Shown: piece after piece, positions 46,197 to 55,586 of the stretch
How positions within the stretch are numbered: the first letter of the stretch is position 1
How the letters are laid out: each line of letters starts with the position of its first letter
Source: Methylosarcina fibrata AML-C10
GTDB taxonomy: Bacteria; Pseudomonadota; Gammaproteobacteria; Methylococcales; Methylomonadaceae
Length of the DNA stretch: 64,000 bases
Assembly: GCF_000372865.1 (NCBI RefSeq)
Contig: NZ_KB889965.1
Coordinates: 1,261,902 to 1,325,901 of the forward strand
Direction: 5' to 3'
Translations under genes and position numbers: made by a program
The notes under the pieces: generated by a model
The model's input: the letters and a program-made list of their open reading frames with translations, nothing else
The model's database searches: none
What the model was told of the DNA's origin: nothing

Positions 46197-47178
46197 CGCC
46201 GCCCGTATTTCTGGCGCTGGCCGTTAAAAAGCTGAGCGTATTGTAATGGGCGAATTTCACCCTGGCCTCGCGGGTCAGCGTTTCGGCGAAGTCCGGTCCG
46301 TCCAGCGCGCAGAAGCCGGTCGGTCCCCACGAGGTCTGGCCTATCGCCACCGCCCCCCGCTCTGCGAGCCAGTGCATCGCCTCGGCCACTTCGGGACTGG
46401 TGAACACGCCGCCTTGAGCCGGAGCGAAATGTTCCCCCACCGACCGCTGCAAGCGGATAATCACTTCTCCGAATCGGACGATGTCGTTTTCGGCGACCGC
46501 GGGCAGAGCCTGCATTAATAGCAAATAGCACAGCCGCGCGGCTTCCTCTTGCGGAAACGGAGGCAGCCGGTCGAATGCCTGCACTTCCTGCACGCCGTGC
46601 AGCCCCTGACCGCGCTTGTCGAACGCCAGAATGAAACGCCAATCGGACGGCACGGCCATTCGCACCAGGAGCGGTGGCGTTACCGTATGTTCCCCGCGGC
46701 CACCGTCGACCACCAGTCCGCCCCGTTCGAATACGCCGATGCCGATGCCGGAACGCAGACCTCTGTCCAGAACCGAGGCGATGTCGCGCACGCTCAGCCC
46801 CAAACCGTAGCAGGCGTTCAGCGCGGAACCGATCGCCAGCGACATTTGCGTGCCCGAACCCAAACCGACGTGTTCCGGAATGGCCGAGTCGATGGTGATC
46901 TTTAACCGGTCCGGAACGTTCAATGCCCGGCACAGCATGTCCAGGCAGTGTTCGGCTCGTCGAGCCGAAGGACCGGTGACCGTACGCCGCGAAGCCTGAG
47001 CCACTGACAAGCGGATGGCGTGTTCATTGAGAGCAACGCCGATACTGCCGAAATGACGGCCTAACGATCCGCTTAAGTCCATAAACCCCATATGCAACCG
47101 GGCGGGGGCTATGACCGAGACTTTAGTATGTCGAACAAGCAAGGGCGATGACGGAAAAACAATGCTAAAAACGCCCAT
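46180..47178 (-). CDS. Beta-ribofuranosylaminobenzene 5'-phosphate synthase
   Basis: About 332-residue GHMP-fold enzyme that joins phosphoribosyl pyrophosphate with an aromatic acid at the first committed step of H4MPT synthesis. Seen are IAPARLHMGFMDLSGSLGR near the start, EHVGLGSGTQMSLAIGSALN (the phosphate loop), RSGIGIGVFERGGLVVDGG and GQTSWGPTGF. The start is uncertain: the ATG at 47178 has no ribosome site and a TATAAT-like hexamer overlaps it, so a later start before VSVIAPARLH is possible. First gene of the cofactor operon running to mch, orf5 and orf7 homologues. Confidence 0.92.
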   Translation of the reverse strand: MGVFSIVFPSSPLLVRHTKVSVIAPARLHMGFMDLSGSLGRHFGSIGVALNEHAIRLSVAQASRRTVTGPSARRAEHCLDMLCRALNVPDRLKITIDSAIPEHVGLGSGTQMSLAIGSALNACYGLGLSVRDIASVLDRGLRSGIGIGVFERGGLVVDGGRGEHTVTPPLLVRMAVPSDWRFILAFDKRGQGLHGVQEVQAFDRLPPFPQEEAARLCYLLLMQALPAVAENDIVRFGEVIIRLQRSVGEHFAPAQGGVFTSPEVAEAMHWLAERGAVAIGQTSWGPTGFCALDGPDFAETLTREARVKFAHYNTLSFLTASARNTGGDVLID

Positions 47179-47291
47179 TATACACAACAAGAACCGCGCC
47201 GGATGCTCTTAATCGGAAATAATGGATTAATTCTCCGGAATGAAGCCGAAAAAACGCCGGCCTCACGGCAAACTCAAAAAGCATCCTGAAG

Positions 47292-47957
47292 TCATTCGCC
47301 CGCAAGCATTTTCTGCAATTGCGCAAGGTCGCCGGCTTGCAGAGTGCAAAGAGCGGCGGCCGGATGATTTGCAGGCGATGCCGACGGAATCAACGCCGAC
47401 AAAGCGCCCGCCCTCGACGCAGCCAAAATGCCGACGGCAGAATCCTCCAGCACCAGGCATCGACCGGCCGGCACGCCCAGCCGTCTGGACGCCTGCAAAA
47501 AAAGATCCGGAGCGGGTTTGCCCTGCGCCACCTGATCGCGGCTGATCACGACCGGAAAAACTTGTTCCAGGCCGGCCCGCTCCAGGCATTCCCAAGCGTT
47601 CGCGCCATGACTGTTGGTCGCCAGGCAATAAGGAAGGCCTTCCTTAACCAGCCATTCAAGCAACGAGTGAAAGCCGTGTTTGACCTCGATGCCGTGAGCG
47701 GCGACGTGCCGCCGCCAGCTCAAAGCGCTCAATCGATTGAACTCGTCGACGTCGAAACCGGCGCCGCCCTGGGCTATTAAGGCGGCCATGACTTCTTCCG
47801 CCGGCAGGCCCGACAGACTTTCCCAGAACGACGTTGAAAACTCATGCCCCAGCTCCCGGGCTGCCTCGCGCCAAGCCAGCCGGAAGGTGCTTTCGGTATC
47901 GAGCACGAGACCGTCCAGATCGAAAATCACCGCGGAAAAATCGGCCCGGTTAACCAT
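47292..47957 (-). CDS. HAD-superfamily phosphatase (beta-phosphoglucomutase-like)
   Basis: 221-residue HAD hydrolase of the phosphoglucomutase/phosphatase subgroup. Motif I is VIFDLDGLVLDTE, motif II the TNS in CLATNSHGAN, motif III the Lys in QGKPAPDLFL, and motif IV LVLEDSAVGI. A helical cap lies between motifs I and II. The ATG at 47957 overlaps the stop of the upstream nucleotidyltransferase gene by 8 bp, so the two are coupled. The substrate is unknown; sugar phosphates or phosphoglycolate are typical. Confidence 0.9.
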   Translation of the reverse strand: MVNRADFSAVIFDLDGLVLDTESTFRLAWREAARELGHEFSTSFWESLSGLPAEEVMAALIAQGGAGFDVDEFNRLSALSWRRHVAAHGIEVKHGFHSLLEWLVKEGLPYCLATNSHGANAWECLERAGLEQVFPVVISRDQVAQGKPAPDLFLQASRRLGVPAGRCLVLEDSAVGILAASRAGALSALIPSASPANHPAAALCTLQAGDLAQLQKMLAGE

Positions 47958-48882
47958 GGATGACCATGATGTGTTCGCCGTACGCTTCCCGGCTGGAGCC
48001 GACCACGATATGCCGGCTGCCGTCCGACGCTTCTTCGAGCAGGCCCGAGACTTCGACCAGCTCGCCGTTAAAAGCCTGTCCCGCATACGTCGCGGTGAAG
48101 CAAATTATCGAGCCGATGGCGTCGTATTCGATGCGATAGACCGCCGGATAATCGAAGGCTCGGCTATCGTCGGCGATTCGGCAGCGCAAGGTGACCGGCC
48201 CGAGTTTTTTATAGAGATCCGGCTCGCCGGCGTTCGGCTCGATCAGGCTTAAATCGAATTTACGACCGTTCACCACCGCTTTGTTGTATTTTCGCCGTTC
48301 GTGCCAGACATAATCGCCGTAGCTCAAGGAACAGCCGCGGCGCCGGTAGGATTCGCGCCAATCGCTGTCGTTCAAGGACTGCAATTGCCCCTGTTCGATC
48401 AATTCGCGGACCACCTCCCGGCAACGCAAAAACCCTTCCCTGCCGTAACAGACCAGATCGATGTCCGAACTGTCCCGTTGCACCCCGATCAGCAAGGAAC
48501 CGGTCACCCCGACCTGCGCCAGATCCACGCCTTGCTCGGTCAGCAGCCCCGCCAACAGCAACACGTCGTCTTCGACGGCATCGCGCCCGCCGTCCTCCAG
48601 GATCGCCCGGAGCCGCCGCCTGGGCTGATGATGCTCGACAATTCGGGACGTTTCGACCGCGTGCAGGTGGGTATCGAGCCTCGGCGAATAATGCAGATAA
48701 TCCGCATGCCGCTGACGCAAAAACAAGTTGGCTTCCTCGGTGGCTTTTTTGCGCCAGCCGCCGTCTTCCAGGACATAGCGTAAAAAGCAGAGCACCTTGC
48801 CTTGCTCCGGATGCGAATCGACCACGGCAAACACCAGCCCTTCGGCGGTTTCGATAAAATCTTTGGGATGGAACGTCGTCAT
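47950..48882 (-). CDS. Predicted nucleotidyltransferase (COG1665-like)
   Basis: 310-residue protein with a polymerase-beta-type nucleotidyltransferase motif: GSLLIGVQRDSSDIDLVCYG near residue 130 contains the GS...DxD active site. The N-terminal 100 residues (VDSHPEQGKVLCFLRYVLEDGG) are of a type known mostly in archaeal and some bacterial homologues. It is translated together with the HAD phosphatase (8-bp overlap). Target molecule unknown. No ribosome site is obvious at the ATG at 48882. Confidence 0.75.
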   Translation of the reverse strand: MTTFHPKDFIETAEGLVFAVVDSHPEQGKVLCFLRYVLEDGGWRKKATEEANLFLRQRHADYLHYSPRLDTHLHAVETSRIVEHHQPRRRLRAILEDGGRDAVEDDVLLLAGLLTEQGVDLAQVGVTGSLLIGVQRDSSDIDLVCYGREGFLRCREVVRELIEQGQLQSLNDSDWRESYRRRGCSLSYGDYVWHERRKYNKAVVNGRKFDLSLIEPNAGEPDLYKKLGPVTLRCRIADDSRAFDYPAVYRIEYDAIGSIICFTATYAGQAFNGELVEVSGLLEEASDGSRHIVVGSSREAYGEHIMVIHG

Positions 48883-49205
48883 GAGGAAGAGGCGGAGAAA
48901 GCTTGACCGAAACGATTATTTTTACGGGAGTAATTAACAAAGATCATTGTCAGCCTTTATAGTTCAGACCGCAGGCCAGGAAGATTTTTCTTTCAGATTG
49001 GCGATCGTTCTGCCCGGAACGATCGCATCGTGAAGAATCAATAGATAAAACCAAAGCTTGTCGCCATTAGTTTTTGCATATTCGTTCGCAAACCCGCACC
49101 GGCGGCAGGCTATATTTAACGATCGAGGCGGCGGTTGTCGTGACCATTACCGCCCCGCCAAGCTTCAGGCTGAAATACCGGCAGGCCCGGCGGGTCCCGG
49201 CGAGA
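48883..49205. other. Gene-free gap with a strong palindrome
   Basis: This 323-bp stretch between two minus-strand genes has no convincing coding frame. It contains the perfect inverted repeat at 49001-49026, listed separately. Confidence 0.5.
49001..49026. repeat. Perfect inverted repeat GCGATCGTTC
   Basis: Ten-base arms GCGATCGTTC and GAACGATCGC flank a 6-base loop. Neither side has a T-run, so it is not a simple terminator; an operator or extragenic palindrome is possible. Confidence 0.5.
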
Positions 49206-51161
49206 TCATCCGTCGGCACCGATGAGCGCCAAATATTCCTCCTCGCTCAGGATGGGCACGCCTTTTTCTCTGGCCGCATTGATTTTTGCCGCGCCGGCCT
49301 CGGATCCCGTCACCAGAAAATCGGTCTTGCCGGTAACCGAGCCGGCCACCTTGGCCCCCAGCCGCTTGGCATCGCGAATCATGTCGTCGCGAGTGCCTTT
49401 CAGCATGGTGCCGGTAAACACGAGAACCTTTCCGGCAATGGGGCTGCTGTTTTGGCGTTGTTCCGACAAGAGGGGCGTGGATGTCAGATTGAACCCCAAC
49501 TGATAAAGCTGCATGAAATCCTGCCGGATGGTGGTCAGGCTGGTAACGACCGCTTCCGCCGTTTTCTCGGCAAAGCCTTCGATACTGACGATGTCGTCCC
49601 GGCTCAAATCGAAAATACCGGTCAGGCGGTAATGCTGCAGCAGCCGTTCGCAATTGCCCAGGCCCATCCGGTGAATGCCGAAAGCGCCGAGAAAACGCCA
49701 GTCTTCGATGGCCACGTTGCGGCTGCGTTGAAGTTCGCTCAGCAGATTCTGCGAGGTTTTTTCGCCGAAACCCATCGCCTGCAATTGCGGCAAGTCGAGT
49801 TGATAGACGGCAAATACCGAATTGACGCCGTGGGCGTGCAGCTTTTCGATGGTCTTCAATCCGAAACCGTCGACGTTCGCCAGCGTCCTGAAAAAATGTT
49901 CGATGCTGTTTTCGATCTGCGCCGGGCATTTCGTCGTGTTCGGGCAGAATAGATAATCGCCGTCCCAGATCAGTTCGCTGCCGCAGCGGGGGCAGCGCTC
50001 CGGAATTTGCGGCAAACTGGGCGCGACGACCCGTTCGATTTTCGGTATGACCATGCCGGAGCGGGTCAATTCGATAACCGTGCCTTCGCCGATGCCCATT
50101 TCCCGGACCATGCCGTAATGGTGCGCCGTCGCTCTCGAAATCAGCGCGCCGCTGAGCCGGGTCGGCTCCAGTTCCGCGACCGGATTGACCCGACCGGAAC
50201 GCGAAGTCTGCGGAGTAACCCGCCTGACCTTGACCAGAGCCGTTTCGATGTTGCTTTTGTAGGCTATCTGCCAGCGATGGTGATGACGGGTAGCGCCGAG
50301 GAAACTTTTGAGCACCGGATCGAGCGCTTCGAGGATGAGGCCGTCGACGTCGTAGTCGACCATCTTTGGCACCTCCTGCACGATCGCCTCGAAGTCTTCG
50401 CGCAGCTTTTCGGCGGTCCCTTCCCATCCGGGCAGGACCGCAAACGGATAAAAGACCGCCGCCCGGTTCCGGATCGCCGCCAACGCGTGTTCTTCCAGGT
50501 CTTTTTCCTTGATGATGCTGGCCTGAAAATTCCGGGGATTTTCGAAATAAACCGCCAGATGGCTGTCGAAATAGCTGCGGCTGACGACGATCTCGCCGGC
50601 GCCCTGCCCTCTTTTTCCGTTGCCGGCGACGATCAGCCCGCGCTCGAAGACGCGGCTGATGTCGGTGCCTTTGCGTCCGTCGCCGCGCGTGTACAGCACG
50701 TGGCCGTCGTCGTAGGCGGCAAAGCCGTCCAGCTTGGGCGTCGCCTTGAAGCGCAGCGAAGCGAAATCGACCTGGCATTGCTCGGCCGCTTTTTCCAGAC
50801 GGCTCAGCCACTTTTCGATGCCGTCCCGGGAATAGGTTTTTTCGGTCGACAGCATGTATTCCGGCAGGGTCACCGTCTTGCCGGCGAAGGCTTTTTCCGG
50901 TTCGACCGTTTCCAGATAGGGATGATTAGGATGCCTCCGCCGAAGCTCCTGCAAGAAAACGAAATCGTAATCGTAGTCGGAGATCAGCGGCGCGCCGCCG
51001 CGGTACAGGGCATTGCAGATTTGTAAAAACTCGACCAGTTGTTCGTCGGTCAATTGGGCAGTGTCGGCCTGTGCGGCCGTTTGCTCGATCTGCGCGATCG
51101 ACAGGCGTGAAGGCGTCAGCCCGCTTCGTTCGAGAACCGCTCGTTGCTCGGCAGTCAGCAT
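49206..51161 (-). CDS. ligA: Divergent NAD-dependent DNA ligase (LigA locus)
   Basis: 651-residue protein with the complete LigA layout: helical Ia domain, adenylation domain with nucleophile Lys in TPKLDGFA (near residue 145), TRGDG, GEIVV, OB fold (SRSGRVNPVAELEPTRLSG), four-Cys zinc finger (CPRCG ... FCPNTTKCPAQ), helix-hairpin-helix region (ANVDGFGLKTIEKL) and C-terminal BRCT domain (GKVLVFTGTMLKGTRDD). Gene order smc-zipA-ligA is the gammaproteobacterial norm. By eye several usual residues are changed: the Glu two before the nucleophile is Thr, the motif IV Lys is Glu (DVDGLILEAL), and the NAD-pocket His of domain Ia looks like Arg. Activity may therefore differ from housekeeping LigA. 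Confidence 0.8.
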   Translation of the reverse strand: MLTAEQRAVLERSGLTPSRLSIAQIEQTAAQADTAQLTDEQLVEFLQICNALYRGGAPLISDYDYDFVFLQELRRRHPNHPYLETVEPEKAFAGKTVTLPEYMLSTEKTYSRDGIEKWLSRLEKAAEQCQVDFASLRFKATPKLDGFAAYDDGHVLYTRGDGRKGTDISRVFERGLIVAGNGKRGQGAGEIVVSRSYFDSHLAVYFENPRNFQASIIKEKDLEEHALAAIRNRAAVFYPFAVLPGWEGTAEKLREDFEAIVQEVPKMVDYDVDGLILEALDPVLKSFLGATRHHHRWQIAYKSNIETALVKVRRVTPQTSRSGRVNPVAELEPTRLSGALISRATAHHYGMVREMGIGEGTVIELTRSGMVIPKIERVVAPSLPQIPERCPRCGSELIWDGDYLFCPNTTKCPAQIENSIEHFFRTLANVDGFGLKTIEKLHAHGVNSVFAVYQLDLPQLQAMGFGEKTSQNLLSELQRSRNVAIEDWRFLGAFGIHRMGLGNCERLLQHYRLTGIFDLSRDDIVSIEGFAEKTAEAVVTSLTTIRQDFMQLYQLGFNLTSTPLLSEQRQNSSPIAGKVLVFTGTMLKGTRDDMIRDAKRLGAKVAGSVTGKTDFLVTGSEAGAAKINAAREKGVPILSEEEYLALIGADG

Positions 51162-51171
51162 CGTTATGAAA

Positions 51172-51885
51172 TTACAAACTTTGCCGGATCAACCGCACCG
51201 TGTCGTCGGTCAGAGGCTGGCGCTGATGATCCAGAATTCTTCCGTCCAGCTCCGCTGCGACCAGTTCGATCGTGTCCAGATAGTCTTCGAATACCGAGGC
51301 GGCATCTTCCAGTTCGGCCGGCTGCATGAAGAAAACGATGCCGGGACAGTAAAACGAGTCCAGATCCTGTTCGGGAAACGTGCCGGGAGGCACCATGCTG
51401 GCGACGCCGAAATCGACCAGGCGGTTGCCGTCGAGGCGTTCGAAAATTTTCAGGTTGCCGTATTCGAGTCCGGCCAATTGAAAAGCATTGACCAGGTCAA
51501 GGCCGTTGAATCCTTCTTCCGCCTTGGCGATCACGCTGAACTGAATGATTTGCGGGGCAATGAAGCGCGGCGGCGGCTCGTCTTCTTCGATCTCCGTTTC
51601 CGGTTCATCGATCTCCCATTCGGCCGGCTCTTCGTGCCGGGCATAGCGGTCGGGGATCTCCCGCTCGTCCGCCGTTTGCCCCGCCGGCCCCAGCGGAATG
51701 ATGTCGAAATCGTCGTGATCGGTTTTGATGATCAGGGACTCGTCGATTTTTCCGATGACGTCGTCTCCGTAAAAATACGTATCGCGACGAGAACGCCGGC
51801 CTTTCAGGAAGGTCCACAGCAACATGCCGACGATGACCAGCAGGCCGGTTGCAATGATAACAATTCTTAACAATTCTTTATCCAT
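51172..51885 (-). CDS. zipA: Cell division protein ZipA
   Basis: 237-residue division protein that anchors FtsZ to the inner membrane. The N-terminal helix (LRIVIIATGLLVIVGMLLWTFL) is followed by a charged, Glu/Pro-rich linker and the C-terminal FtsZ-binding domain (from about residue 105, IIQFSVIAKAEEGFNGLDLVNAFQ). The start overlaps the smc stop by one base and the stop lies 10 bp before ligA, so smc-zipA-ligA form one operon. The linker is shorter than in E. coli. Confidence 0.92.
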   Translation of the reverse strand: MDKELLRIVIIATGLLVIVGMLLWTFLKGRRSRRDTYFYGDDVIGKIDESLIIKTDHDDFDIIPLGPAGQTADEREIPDRYARHEEPAEWEIDEPETEIEEDEPPPRFIAPQIIQFSVIAKAEEGFNGLDLVNAFQLAGLEYGNLKIFERLDGNRLVDFGVASMVPPGTFPEQDLDSFYCPGIVFFMQPAELEDAASVFEDYLDTIELVAAELDGRILDHQRQPLTDDTVRLIRQSL

Positions 51886-54800
51886 TAGGTCTCTGCCAAA
51901 CTTACTGCTTCTTCAATATCAACCGCAACCATTCGGGACACGCCCGGCTCTTTCATCGTCACGCCCGCCAGTTGCTGCGCAATTTCCATGGTCGCCTTGT
52001 TGTGCGAAATATAAAGAAACTGTACGGATGCCGACATTTCTTCAACCATTTTTGAAAAGCGACCGACGTTCGCGTCGTCCAACGGCGCATCCACTTCGTC
52101 GAGCAGGCAGAAAGGCGCCGGGTTCAGCTCGAAGATCGAGAAGACCAGCGCCACCGCGGTCAAGGCTTTTTCGCCGCCCGACAGCAGATGAATGGAGCTG
52201 TTTCTTTTACCGGGCGGGCGGGCGATAATGGCGACGCCGGCCTCCAGCGCATCCTGCTCGGTCAATTCCAGGTAAGCCTGCCCTCCTCCGAACAATTTCG
52301 GAAATTTTTCCTGCAAGCCGTTATTTATTTTATCGAAAGTTTCCTTAAAACGCAGCCGGCTTTCTTTATCAATTTGATTGATCGCCTGTTCCAGCGTCTG
52401 CAGGGCTTCCACCAGGTCCGCATGCTGGGCGTTCAAAAAACTCATCCGCTCGGATTGCGATTTGTATTCTTCGATAGCGGTCAGGTTGATCGTACCCAGA
52501 CGTTCAATCTGGGCCGACAAATCATCGACCCTTTTTTTCCAGGCCGTCTCGTCGGCCTGTTCCGGCAAGCCTTTCAGCACCGTTTCCGGGTCGGCTTCGA
52601 TTTCCCGCAACTGTTCATTGACGGTCTGCCGGCGGACCTGGCTTTCCTGCAGTTCGAAGCGCTTGGCGTCCAGCAGTTCCTTTTGTCTTTCCAGCGACCG
52701 CTGAAGGCGCGCCTGCTCTTCGGAGCGTTGCGTAATCTCGGCTTCGATGCGCTCCTGCAGCGTACGCTGCGCTTTCAATTGTTCCTCCAGGCTGTCCTTT
52801 TGCATCAGCAGCTCGTGCAAACGCGCTTTTTCATCATCGAGCGGCCGGATCGTTTGCTGCAATTTGTGTTCGAGTTCCTGAATGCGCTGGCCGGAAGCCT
52901 GATGCTGCGTCTGCAGGCGCTCGATCTGCCGGACCAGGGAGGTTTCGGACGAGCGCTGGGTTTCGATGCGGGTCTTGACCGCGTACACCTGATGGCGCGC
53001 TTCGCCGACGGCCTGCTCGGCCGCGGCCATCGCCCTCGTCAATTCTTCATTGACGGCTTCCAGATCCTGCTTTTTCAATTCCTGATCGAGCAGATTCCGC
53101 TCGGCCTGCTCTTGAAGGCTTTTCCATTCCGCCAGCCTTTCGCTGTTGTCGGCAGTGTCCCGGAAAATGTCTTCGATTTCGTTCAAGACGTGCTCAAGCC
53201 GGCGCTGCTGCTGTTCGAGCCGGGCCGATTGCGCGCTGAATTCCGCGCTTTTGACCGCCAGTTCATTGCCCAGGCGGCTGTCCTGCTGCTGCGCCTGATC
53301 TCGTTGCACTTCGGCTTCCTTCAATCCGGCTTCGGTGTTTTCCAGAGCTTCCTCCAGGCCCGCGATTTCAGTCCGCAATTCGTCCTGCCGCCGCTTTAAC
53401 TGCCGCAGTTCCTTTTCGCGCTGTAAAACGCCGGCTTTACTGTCCTTGTCCCGAATGATCCTGACCCAACCCGGACCGAACCAGGCCCCGTCGGGCGTGA
53501 CGATGGATTCGTAGGCCTTGATTTTCGCCGACGAAGCGCGGGCGATCTCGGCATTTTCGGCGCAATACACTCCCGTCAACAAACCGGACAGGCTCCACGG
53601 CGACGCTATCTTGTCCAGCAAGGGAACGAGCGGCCCCTGGACGGGAGCTGGGGCTTCGGCGCCGGTTTCGAAGAGCGTGACCGATTCGTCGTCCAGACTC
53701 TGCAAAAAAGAAACCGCCTGCTCGGCGCTGTCGAGGCAGATGGCGTCCAGATAGCCGCCCAGCACCGTTTCCACCGCCCTTTCCCAGCCGGACTGCACCT
53801 CCAGGAATTCGGCAAGGCGCCGATTGTCGTGCAGATGCACGGACTCCAGCCAGACGCTCAGTTTTTTGTTATCCTTGCCCATCGCATGCTGCTGCAATAA
53901 TTCCAGCGAGGTGATCTTGCCCCGCACGCTCTGAAGTTCGGAACGGCGGCCGTGCAAATCGTCATGGATCTGTTTGAGCTGCTGCCGCCGGCTGCGAATC
54001 CGTTGATGCAATTCCTCGAGCTGGTCCCGCAGTTCGCTACGCTGGGCTTCGATCATTTCGACATGATTTTCCAGCGCTTCGATTTCGTCTTGCAAATGAC
54101 TCGACTCCAGCTCGCTGCGTTCGCTTTGCAGCCTGTCCATGCGAATCTGCAACTGCCGATTCTGATCTTCCAGATGCTGAGCCTTGACCCGCTGCACTTC
54201 GGCCTGCTCCTTGTATTTTGAATTTTCGGTCCGGTAAGTTTCCCACTGCTGCTGCCAGGAACGCATTTTCTGCTGGGATTCCTGCTGCAACAGCAAGGTC
54301 TCCTGCTGGCGCTCCTCGGCGATCAGCAATTCTTCCTCAGCGGCGGACAGAGATTCCTTGATGCTTTCGAGCTGCTGCAAATCGGTTTCGAGCTCGACTC
54401 CGGACTGTTCGATCAGTTGCCGGGTGCGCTCGATTTCCCGCGAGGTTTCCTGCCGGCTGTTCTCGCTGTGCCTGATGGCCTGTTCCAGGCTGCCGACTTC
54501 GGCAACGGCACGGTAATAATCGCTTTGCGAACGGTTTAATTGCTGCTGCTGGCTTTTATGTTCCACCCGCTTGGCTTCAAGAAGGCTCTCCATCTCACGC
54601 AACTGAACGAACAATCGGTTGTGCTCGCCGGCCACTTCCTGAAGCCTGGCTTCCAGTGCTTTTCCGGCAAGATCATACGTATTCCAGCGCATCGCCAACA
54701 GTTCGAGCCTGAACTGGCGCTCCTGCTTCTTCAGTTCGGTGTATTTTTCCGCTTTTTCCGCCTGTTTTTGCAGATGTTTAAGCTGTTTATCGACTTCTTC

Positions 54801-55394
54801 GCGCACGTCCTCAAGCCGGTCGAGATTTTCTCGGGTATTGCGCATGCGGGTTTCCGTCTCCATGCGCCTTTCCTTATACTTGGAGATGCCGGCGGCTTCT
54901 TCGATGTGGACTCTCAAATCCTCCGGCTTGGCTTCGACCATCCTCGAAATCGTGCCTTGTTCGATGATCGCGTAGCTTCTGGAGCCGAGTCCGGTCCCCA
55001 GAAAAATGTCGGTAATGTCCTTGCGTCGGCAGCGCGCGCCGTTCAGCAAAAACAGGGACTGGCCGTCCCGGCTTACCTGGCGCTTTATGGAAATGGACGA
55101 ATAATGGGCATATTCCCCGCCCAGTTTGCCTTCGCTGTTGTTGAACACCAGTTCGACCGAGGCGGTGCTGACCGGTTTGCGCGTGGACGAACCGTTAAAG
55201 ATGACGTCGGCCATGCTGCCGCCGCGCAGGTGTTTGGCCGAGCTTTCGCCCATCACCCAGCGCACCGCGTCGATGATGTTCGATTTGCCGCAGCCGTTGG
55301 GACCGACGATGGCGGTCAGATTGCCGGAGATGGGGATCGCCGTCGGATCGACAAAAGATTTAAAACCCGAAAGTTTGATTTTTTCAAGCTTCAT
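51885..55394 (-). CDS. smc: Chromosome segregation protein SMC
   Basis: 1169-residue condensin ATPase. Walker A GPNGCGKSNIIDAVRWVMG is at residue 32, the two long coiled coils flank a hinge around 500-640 (VETVLGGYLDAICLD), and the C-terminal head has the signature LLSGGEKALTAVAL and Walker B PFCLLDEVDAPLDD. It compacts and separates chromosomes, usually with ScpA and ScpB, which are not in this window. First gene of the smc-zipA-ligA unit. Confidence 0.97.
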   Translation of the reverse strand: MKLEKIKLSGFKSFVDPTAIPISGNLTAIVGPNGCGKSNIIDAVRWVMGESSAKHLRGGSMADVIFNGSSTRKPVSTASVELVFNNSEGKLGGEYAHYSSISIKRQVSRDGQSLFLLNGARCRRKDITDIFLGTGLGSRSYAIIEQGTISRMVEAKPEDLRVHIEEAAGISKYKERRMETETRMRNTRENLDRLEDVREEVDKQLKHLQKQAEKAEKYTELKKQERQFRLELLAMRWNTYDLAGKALEARLQEVAGEHNRLFVQLREMESLLEAKRVEHKSQQQQLNRSQSDYYRAVAEVGSLEQAIRHSENSRQETSREIERTRQLIEQSGVELETDLQQLESIKESLSAAEEELLIAEERQQETLLLQQESQQKMRSWQQQWETYRTENSKYKEQAEVQRVKAQHLEDQNRQLQIRMDRLQSERSELESSHLQDEIEALENHVEMIEAQRSELRDQLEELHQRIRSRRQQLKQIHDDLHGRRSELQSVRGKITSLELLQQHAMGKDNKKLSVWLESVHLHDNRRLAEFLEVQSGWERAVETVLGGYLDAICLDSAEQAVSFLQSLDDESVTLFETGAEAPAPVQGPLVPLLDKIASPWSLSGLLTGVYCAENAEIARASSAKIKAYESIVTPDGAWFGPGWVRIIRDKDSKAGVLQREKELRQLKRRQDELRTEIAGLEEALENTEAGLKEAEVQRDQAQQQDSRLGNELAVKSAEFSAQSARLEQQQRRLEHVLNEIEDIFRDTADNSERLAEWKSLQEQAERNLLDQELKKQDLEAVNEELTRAMAAAEQAVGEARHQVYAVKTRIETQRSSETSLVRQIERLQTQHQASGQRIQELEHKLQQTIRPLDDEKARLHELLMQKDSLEEQLKAQRTLQERIEAEITQRSEEQARLQRSLERQKELLDAKRFELQESQVRRQTVNEQLREIEADPETVLKGLPEQADETAWKKRVDDLSAQIERLGTINLTAIEEYKSQSERMSFLNAQHADLVEALQTLEQAINQIDKESRLRFKETFDKINNGLQEKFPKLFGGGQAYLELTEQDALEAGVAIIARPPGKRNSSIHLLSGGEKALTAVALVFSIFELNPAPFCLLDEVDAPLDDANVGRFSKMVEEMSASVQFLYISHNKATMEIAQQLAGVTMKEPGVSRMVAVDIEEAVSLAET

Positions 55395-55586
55395 TAGGGG
55401 AGGAACCGTCGAGCGTTATGATTTATAACGAATAAACAAGCTATTATCGATGATATTGCATGATCTTTCGACTTTTTTATCGGCCCGCCGGGAAATGAGT
55501 TCAAGAAGGGCCTACTTTTCGGCCGCTCTTCCCTCACGCTCAAGCAGAGTTAATCAGCCGTGCGCCGATTCGGTAAAGCCGCGCCG

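Noticed and set aside
49206-51161. LigA as a pseudogene
   Set aside because: The frame is intact over 651 codons with all domains and the nucleophilic Lys, so divergence and not decay is the better reading.
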